Of a DNA stretch of 10,096 nt, positions 6,184-10,096 are shown piece after piece. Source of the stretch: an uncultured Collinsella sp. Its GTDB lineage: Bacteria; Actinomycetota; Coriobacteriia; Coriobacteriales; Coriobacteriaceae. The stretch covers positions 1 to 10,096 of the forward strand of contig URBS01000078.1 in assembly GCA_900546085.1 (NCBI GenBank). Direction: 5' to 3'. The translations under genes were made by a program, and so were the position numbers. Under the pieces are notes generated by a model. It worked only from the letters and a program-made list of their open reading frames with translations, was not told the DNA's origin and did no database searches. Each line of letters opens with the position of its first letter. Position 1 is the stretch's first letter.

Positions 6184-7374
6184 ATGATCAACGAAACCAT
6201 GTATGCTCGCGGTGCGGAGAGCTCCATCATTCGCGAGATTTTTAGCTATGGCCTTGAGCGCAAGGCGCAAATCGGCGCGGAAAACGTGTTCGATTTCTCG
6301 CTGGGCAACCCGAGCGTTCCTGCTCCCGCTGCCGTCGCGGAGTCCATCAAAAAGGCGCTTAAACTGCCGAGTGACCAGCTGCACGGTTATACGCCCGCTC
6401 CGGGACTGCCGCAGTGCCGTACCGCCGTGGCTGAGTCTCTTAACCGTCGCTTCGGTACGAGCTACGAGGGCAAGGATGTCTTTATGACCGTGGGCGCGGC
6501 GGCTTCGCTCACCTGCACGCTCAATGCCGTTACGAACCCGGGTGACGAGGTCATCGTTATCGCCCCGTACTTTCCGGAGTATCGCGTGTGGATTGAGAAA
6601 GCTGGCTGTACGTGTGTCGAGGCGCTCGCCGATGAAGATACGTTCCAGCTGAGCGTGGATAACGTGCTCAAGGCGATTACCGACAAGACGGCAGCTGTCA
6701 TCATCGACTCGCCCAACAATCCGACCGGTGCCGTATATACACGCGACACGCTGACGCGACTGGCCAATGTTCTGCGCGAGGCCAACGCTCAGCGCGATCC
6801 CGAGAATCCGATTATGCTTATCTCGGATGAGCCGTATCGCGAGATTGTCTATGGCGCCGAGGTGCCTTGGGTGCCTTCGATCTACGAGCACACCATCGTG
6901 TGCTACTCGTATTCCAAGTCGCTTTCGCTACCGGGCGAGCGCGTCGGGTGGATCCTGGTTCCCAATACGAATCCTCAGGCAGCTCGTCTAATGCCCGCCG
7001 TTGCCGGTGCCGCCCGTACGCTGGGCTTCGTGTGCGCTCCGGCGCTCTTCCAGCGCGTGATTATTGATTGCATCGATGAGCCGAGTGACGTTGAGGCCTA
7101 TGCGCGCAACCGCACCGCGCTTACCGATGCACTGGCGGAGTACGGCTACACCTATGTTGAGCCGGATGGTGCATTCTACCTGTGGGTGAAGGCGCTGGAG
7201 CCCGATGCGAACGCTTTCTGCGAGCGCGCGAAGAAGTATGAGCTGCTCGCGGTGCCTTCGGATAGCTTTGGCATGCCGGGCTGGTTCCGCCTTGGCTACT
7301 GTGTGAGCTACGAGACCATCGTCAATTCGTTGCCTGCCTGGAAGCAACTGGCCGACGAATATCGTCGAAAGTAA
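6184..7374 (+). CDS. PLP-dependent aminotransferase, class I/II (aspartate aminotransferase-like)
   Basis: A 396-residue fold-type I PLP enzyme of the cytoplasm that moves an amino group between an amino acid and a 2-oxo acid. Family residues are in order: SPNNPTG (176-182) with the cofactor-contacting Asn, DEPYREIVYG (from D215, with Y218), the Schiff-base lysine K245 in SYSKSLSLPGERVGW, and R369 in GWFRLGY that would bind the substrate carboxylate. The N-terminal IREIFSYGLERKAQIG and FDFSLGNPSVPAP are typical of a subgroup common in anaerobic Gram-positive bacteria and usually annotated only as aminotransferase. The amino-acid specificity cannot be told. ATG 6184 is chosen over TTG 6142 because of the AAAGGGG ribosome site and the promoter-like TACAAT between the two. 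The gene probably forms its own transcription unit. Confidence 0.92.
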   Translation: MINETMYARGAESSIIREIFSYGLERKAQIGAENVFDFSLGNPSVPAPAAVAESIKKALKLPSDQLHGYTPAPGLPQCRTAVAESLNRRFGTSYEGKDVFMTVGAAASLTCTLNAVTNPGDEVIVIAPYFPEYRVWIEKAGCTCVEALADEDTFQLSVDNVLKAITDKTAAVIIDSPNNPTGAVYTRDTLTRLANVLREANAQRDPENPIMLISDEPYREIVYGAEVPWVPSIYEHTIVCYSYSKSLSLPGERVGWILVPNTNPQAARLMPAVAGAARTLGFVCAPALFQRVIIDCIDEPSDVEAYARNRTALTDALAEYGYTYVEPDGAFYLWVKALEPDANAFCERAKKYELLAVPSDSFGMPGWFRLGYCVSYETIVNSLPAWKQLADEYRRK

Positions 7375-7385
7375 AGCGCTCTGCT

Positions 7386-7391
7386 TACAAT
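7386..7391 (+). promoter_or_regulatory. TACAAT -10-like hexamer just after the aminotransferase stop
   Basis: TACAAT at 7386-7391, preceded by TGCT, repeats the hexamer seen before other genes in this window. It has no clear -35 and lies in the 159-base gap after the aminotransferase gene. It might start a longer leader for the PHP gene, or be chance. Confidence 0.2.
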
Positions 7392-7402
7392 GTTTTACGT
7401 GA

Positions 7403-7433
7403 AACGGGGTTTGGTGCTAAGCCAGGCCCCGTT
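7403..7433 (+). terminator. Possible weak terminator after the aminotransferase gene
   Basis: AACGGGG (7403-7409) pairs with CCCCGTT (7427-7433), and TGG/CCA inside (7412-7414/7422-7424) can add three pairs. The following GTTGTCTATG is not a real T-run. It may slow or partly end transcripts between the two genes, or be a leader structure if transcription starts at the TACAAT just upstream. Confidence 0.35.
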
Positions 7434-7466
7434 GTCTATGCCGTTGTGTGATTGGGATGAAGCAGT

Positions 7467-7496
7467 TTTACGACTGCCGAAAGCTATGCGTACAAT
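7467..7496 (+). promoter_or_regulatory. Promoter of the PHP-domain gene
   Basis: TTTACG (7467-7472) and TACAAT (7491-7496) are separated by 18 bases and match the housekeeping -35 and -10 consensus at four and five of six positions. This is the best-formed promoter in the window. It would give a leader of about 30 bases before ATG 7534. Confidence 0.55.
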
Positions 7497-7533
7497 GAAT
7501 ATACGCGACGGCCATACTGGACAAGGAGACCCG

Positions 7534-8355
7534 ATGCCCTACCTTCTTTCTTGTGATATTCATACTCATACGATGTTCTCTGCGCATGCGTACTCAACCA
7601 TTGAGGAGAACATCTATTGGGCGGCAGAGCGCGGCCTTCAGGTGCTCGGTTCCGCCGATCATTTAAGCTCGATGGTTACGCCTTGTCCCAATGACCTGCG
7701 CAGTTTCCAATTCTTTATTAACCAGGATATCTGGCCGCGCATTTGGAGCGGCGTGCTGGTGCTTCGCGGCGCCGAGGCCGATATCGTTTCGCTGGACGGC
7801 AGCTTGTTTGGCGAGGACATTCCCATTTCGCTCGATATCGCCGGCGATTCGTATAGTCGTGAGCATTCGCTGTTCGATTTGGTGACGCGTAATTTGGATT
7901 ATTTGGTGGCAAGCGTGCATAACCAGCAGTTTGCCGAAGGCGCGACGCTCGCCCAGACAACCGAGATGTACATCAATGCCCTGGAGCACCCCAAGGTATT
8001 CATGCTGGGGCATACGGGGCGCTCGGGCGTGCCGTTCGATATCGATGAGGTGCTGCTGGCGGCCAAGGCCAAGCATAAGATCATCGAGATCAACAACCAT
8101 AGTCTTGAGCATGGCACGGATGCCGAGCATTGGAATGTGTGTCGCAAGATTGCCGAACGCTGTGCCGAGCTGGGCGTGGGTATTGGCGTGTCGACCGATG
8201 CCCACATTGGCATGGCCATTGGCAAGCTCGATCACGCGCGCAAGATGCTCGACGAGATTCACTTCCCGCTGGATTTGATCGTGACGCGCGACCGCGAGAC
8301 GCTGCTGCGCGAGATGGCGGCAGCCGGCGTGTGCGACCCGCGCAAGGGGATGTAA
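7534..8355 (+). CDS. PHP-domain phosphoesterase, YcdX-like
   Basis: A 273-residue metal-dependent phosphatase of the PHP family. The candidate ligands of the trinuclear metal site are all there in the order known for E. coli YcdX: H10 and H12 (DIHTH), H18 (SAH), H43 (ADH), E81 (GAEAD), H129 (SVH), H160 (LGH), D222 and H224 (TDAH). The substrate is unknown; YcdX-type enzymes hydrolyse phosphomonoesters. The family also includes histidinol phosphatases and polymerase-associated domains, but the overall shape and final DAH motif favour YcdX. I choose ATG 7534 because AAGGAG (7523-7528) is five bases upstream. An in-frame ATG at 7390 would add 48 residues unlike the family, and the promoter at 7467-7496 lies inside that extension. 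A terminator follows 20 bases after the stop. Confidence 0.92.
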   Translation: MPYLLSCDIHTHTMFSAHAYSTIEENIYWAAERGLQVLGSADHLSSMVTPCPNDLRSFQFFINQDIWPRIWSGVLVLRGAEADIVSLDGSLFGEDIPISLDIAGDSYSREHSLFDLVTRNLDYLVASVHNQQFAEGATLAQTTEMYINALEHPKVFMLGHTGRSGVPFDIDEVLLAAKAKHKIIEINNHSLEHGTDAEHWNVCRKIAERCAELGVGIGVSTDAHIGMAIGKLDHARKMLDEIHFPLDLIVTRDRETLLREMAAAGVCDPRKGM

Positions 8356-8375
8356 CGAGACTCATATGTCCAACG

Positions 8376-8416
8376 AAGGGGGGGTGGGCGGTCCAGACGG
8401 GCCGCCCCCTTTCTTG
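8376..8416 (+). terminator. Rho-independent terminator of the PHP gene, perhaps shared with rlmD
   Basis: GGGCGGTCC (8386-8394) pairs with GGGCCGCCC (8399-8407) over nine bp including one G-T wobble, with an AGAC loop. The stem can be extended by the G-run 8378-8384 against CC (8408-8409) with a bulged T, and TTTCTTG follows. It sits between convergent genes. In the minus direction the hairpin is followed by a C-run and TT, so it would be weaker for rlmD. Confidence 0.85.
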
Positions 8417-8440
8417 TCCCAAAAAATCTACCGGGGTGGA

Positions 8441-9889
8441 TTAGCGGCGCTCGAGGACCGCGACAGTCTCGGTGTGGTCGGTATGAGGGAACATGTCGAC
8501 CGGCGTGATCTTGAGCAGGCGATAACCTCCGTCGAGGAGCTGGTGTAGGTCGCGCTCTTGGGTGACGGGATTGCAGCTGATGTAGGTGATGCGGCGCGGC
8601 TTGAGTGCGCAAGCGGCTTCGAGGAACTCTGGTGTGGAGCCGGCGCGTGGCGGGTCGATGGAGAGAACGTCAACGCGCTCGTTGTTATCGGCGGCGTCCA
8701 GGATGTAATCGGTGGCGTCGTCGGCCATAAACCAAGCGCTGCGGGTGAGGCCGTTGAGTTCGGCATTGCGGCGCGCATCGGCAATGCCTGCCGTGTTGCG
8801 CTCCACGCCGAGCAGCATAATGCCGATACCCTTGTTCTGGGCATCTTTAGCTGCGCACAGACCGATGGTGCCGCTGCCGCAGTAAGCGTCCATGAGTACG
8901 TCACCCTGCTGCAAATTCATGCCGTCAATCGCGAGCTGATAGAGCAGCTCGGTCTGCTGCGGATTGGTCTGATAGAACGCGGTAGGGGAGATATCGAATT
9001 CGCAACCGAGCAGCTGGTCGCGCACGCACTCGGTGCCATAGACGATACGGGTTTCCTCGCCCAAGATGGCATTGCCAGGGCGCCCGTTGATGTTCTGAGC
9101 AACGGTGACGATATGCGAATCGAGCGCCGCGACGGCCTCAAAGAACTCCTGCGCATGCGGTAAGTCACGCTGGGCGGTCACGAGCGTAACCATGACCTGG
9201 TCGGTGCGCCAACCGCAGCGGACGACGGCATAGCGAAGCAAACCAAGATGTTTGTCCTCATTAAAGGCGGGAATATGCAGCCGCTCAGCTTCGCGTGCGA
9301 TGCCGTTGAGAATCTGACGGGCACCCGGCGCCTCGACAGGACACTCGGGTACGGCAACGATCTTGTGCGTGCCGCGCTCAAAGAAACCGCAACGGACAGT
9401 GCCCTCCTTACCGGGAGCAAAGGGGGTAGCAGCCTTATGACGAAAACCACGCGGCGCAGGATATTTACCCGGGTCGCCCAGAGTAACACCCATACCGCGA
9501 ATGGAATCAACGGCGATGCCCTCGCGCTCACAGAGCTCAGCAAACAGCTCCTCCATAGCAGCCTGCTTGGCCGCCAACTGCTTCTTATAAGGACGATTGA
9601 GCGCCGTACACCCACCGCAAGCTTTCATGATTGAACAGGGAGACTTGGGGTCCACAACCTTACGCGCAGACGAAACCGGATCTTTATGCGAGCGCTTGGA
9701 GCGAGTCTGAGATGCCTTATCCTCGCTCCGACGAGAACTGGGGCGCTTGGCCTTAGCCTTGCCCTTGGCCGACTTACCCTTCGCATCCTGAGACGACTTG
9801 GATTCCGTAGAAGATTTTTTCTCCTCCGACCCCTCAACCGCCTCGATCAAAGCACGACGAGCCTTACGCTCCGCACGAGATTCTGCCAT
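8441..9889 (-). CDS. rlmD: 23S rRNA (uracil-C5)-methyltransferase, RlmD/RlmCD-like, with [4Fe-4S] site
   Basis: A 482-residue SAM-dependent enzyme that makes 5-methyluridine in 23S rRNA (U1939, possibly also U747 as in the Gram-positive RlmCD). Residues 1-80 are a Lys/Arg/Ser/Glu-rich, probably disordered extension. Then come the iron-sulphur cysteines C85, C91 and C94 (C-x5-C-x2-C) and C183. The Rossmann methyltransferase domain has DAYCGSG (334-340), the acidic E363 after strand 2, DPPRAG (412-417), the nucleophile C439 in SCNP and the base E474 in HTDHTET. All catalytic residues are intact. The usual N-terminal TRAM RNA-binding domain is not recognisable; the basic tail may substitute. The stop is convergent with the PHP gene. 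GGAG (complement of 9897-9900) lies seven bases before the ATG. Confidence 0.92.
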   Translation of the reverse strand: MAESRAERKARRALIEAVEGSEEKKSSTESKSSQDAKGKSAKGKAKAKRPSSRRSEDKASQTRSKRSHKDPVSSARKVVDPKSPCSIMKACGGCTALNRPYKKQLAAKQAAMEELFAELCEREGIAVDSIRGMGVTLGDPGKYPAPRGFRHKAATPFAPGKEGTVRCGFFERGTHKIVAVPECPVEAPGARQILNGIAREAERLHIPAFNEDKHLGLLRYAVVRCGWRTDQVMVTLVTAQRDLPHAQEFFEAVAALDSHIVTVAQNINGRPGNAILGEETRIVYGTECVRDQLLGCEFDISPTAFYQTNPQQTELLYQLAIDGMNLQQGDVLMDAYCGSGTIGLCAAKDAQNKGIGIMLLGVERNTAGIADARRNAELNGLTRSAWFMADDATDYILDAADNNERVDVLSIDPPRAGSTPEFLEAACALKPRRITYISCNPVTQERDLHQLLDGGYRLLKITPVDMFPHTDHTETVAVLERR

Positions 9890-9930
9890 GAATTAACTCC
9901 ACTATTAAAGAAAAAGAAAAGTCCGAAGCA

Positions 9931-9936
9931 ATTGTA
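9931..9936 (-). promoter_or_regulatory. Likely -10 box of rlmD
   Basis: ATTGTA on the plus strand reads TACAAT on the minus strand, 41 bases before the rlmD start. There is no good -35 at 16-18 bases; TTGCAT is present at a spacing of 22. The A-rich stretch at 9906-9920 would give a pyrimidine-rich early transcript. Confidence 0.35.
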
Positions 9937-10096
9937 CCGTGCCAAGCCAGCGGGCGATATGCAAGCGGTCATTTCCTGTCAGCGATAAGTCCAACGACGT
10001 TTGCCCGCCGGGCACCGGGGCAGGGGGTTAAGTTTGTCGCGAGTTCCGCACGAACAGGAGGCCACTTAATGTGGCCTCCGTCGTGAGCAGGACTGT
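9937..10096. other. Non-coding right edge
   Basis: No credible gene, tRNA or other RNA gene is seen. It includes a short odd palindrome TGCCCG-C-CGGGCA (10002-10014) and the hairpin described separately at 10049-10085. The neighbouring gene to the right is outside the window. Confidence 0.5.
10049..10085. repeat. Two-part hairpin at the right edge
   Basis: GGAGGCCAC (10057-10065) and GTGGCCTCC (10071-10079) form a perfect 9-bp stem with a TTAAT loop. CACGA (10049-10053) and TCGTG (10081-10085) add an outer 5-bp stem across a small asymmetric internal loop (ACA on the left, one G on the right). Neither strand shows a T-run next to the stem, so a standard terminator is unlikely. It may belong to the next gene or be a dispersed repeat. 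Confidence 0.5.

Noticed and set aside
6106..6891. 261-codon minus-strand frame ending in the palindrome (V-D-W-G-Q-T)
   Set aside because: Antisense to the aminotransferase; its end is just the palindrome read through. The same W-G-Q-T end appears on the plus strand for the same reason.
7390..7533. Upstream ATG giving 48 more residues for the PHP protein
   Set aside because: The extension contains a good promoter and a GC-rich hairpin, and AAGGAG is correctly placed for ATG 7534.
1..10096. CRISPR array, tRNA or rRNA gene, transposase, toxin-antitoxin, phage or defence genes
   Set aside because: Looked for on both strands by eye: no regularly spaced repeats, no tRNA cloverleaf with T-loop GGTTCRA in context, and no protein of these families. 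GGTTCAA at 88-94 is part of a small palindrome and not of a tRNA.

Overview
The window is a GC-rich, gene-dense stretch of bacterial chromosome. Its style suggests an actinobacterium of the class Coriobacteriia, most likely Collinsella or a close relative. The basis is the tilS-hpt-ftsH gene order, the high-GC third-position codon use and protein sequences of a type I associate with that group. The genus is an inference from memory and was not checked. No plasmid, phage, transposase, CRISPR or defence gene is visible. The content is ordinary core genome, and the non-coding DNA holds most of what deserves a second look.

Layout. (1) Bases 1-272 are an AT-rich upstream region carrying several inverted repeats, leading to a small heat-shock protein gene (hsp20, 273-704, +) with a strong terminator at 737-770. 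(2) Convergent to it is a YycJ/WalJ-type metallo-beta-lactamase-fold hydrolase (785-1594, -). (3) Divergent from that, only 48 bp away, starts the cluster tilS (1643-3181, +), hpt (3329-3877, +) and ftsH (3879-6017, +). hpt and ftsH are separated by one base. A textbook terminator closes the cluster at 6029-6064. (4) Immediately after it is a perfect 24-bp inverted repeat around a 12-base centre (6067-6126), resembling REP-type dispersed palindromes. (5) Next come a class I/II PLP-dependent aminotransferase (6184-7374, +) and a PHP-domain phosphoesterase of the YcdX type (7534-8355, +), each with its own likely promoter, then a terminator at 8376-8415. (6) Convergent to these is an RlmD/RlmCD-type 23S rRNA uracil-5 methyltransferase (8441-9889, -) with a long basic N-terminal extension. 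(7) The last 207 bases have no gene, but carry a likely rlmD promoter and a 9-bp hairpin with a short outer stem.

Function. The genes cover protein quality control (Hsp20 chaperone, FtsH membrane protease), translation fidelity (TilS lysidine synthesis at tRNA-Ile CAU; RlmD 23S rRNA m5U), purine salvage (Hpt) and metabolism (aminotransferase, PHP phosphatase). TilS-Hpt-FtsH is a well-known conserved neighbourhood in Gram-positive bacteria. I found no convincing new multi-gene system. The best leads are the 6067-6126 palindrome, a possible RNA thermometer sequestering the hsp20 Shine-Dalgarno, operator-like repeats upstream of hsp20, and a recurrent TACAAT -10-like hexamer in front of several genes.
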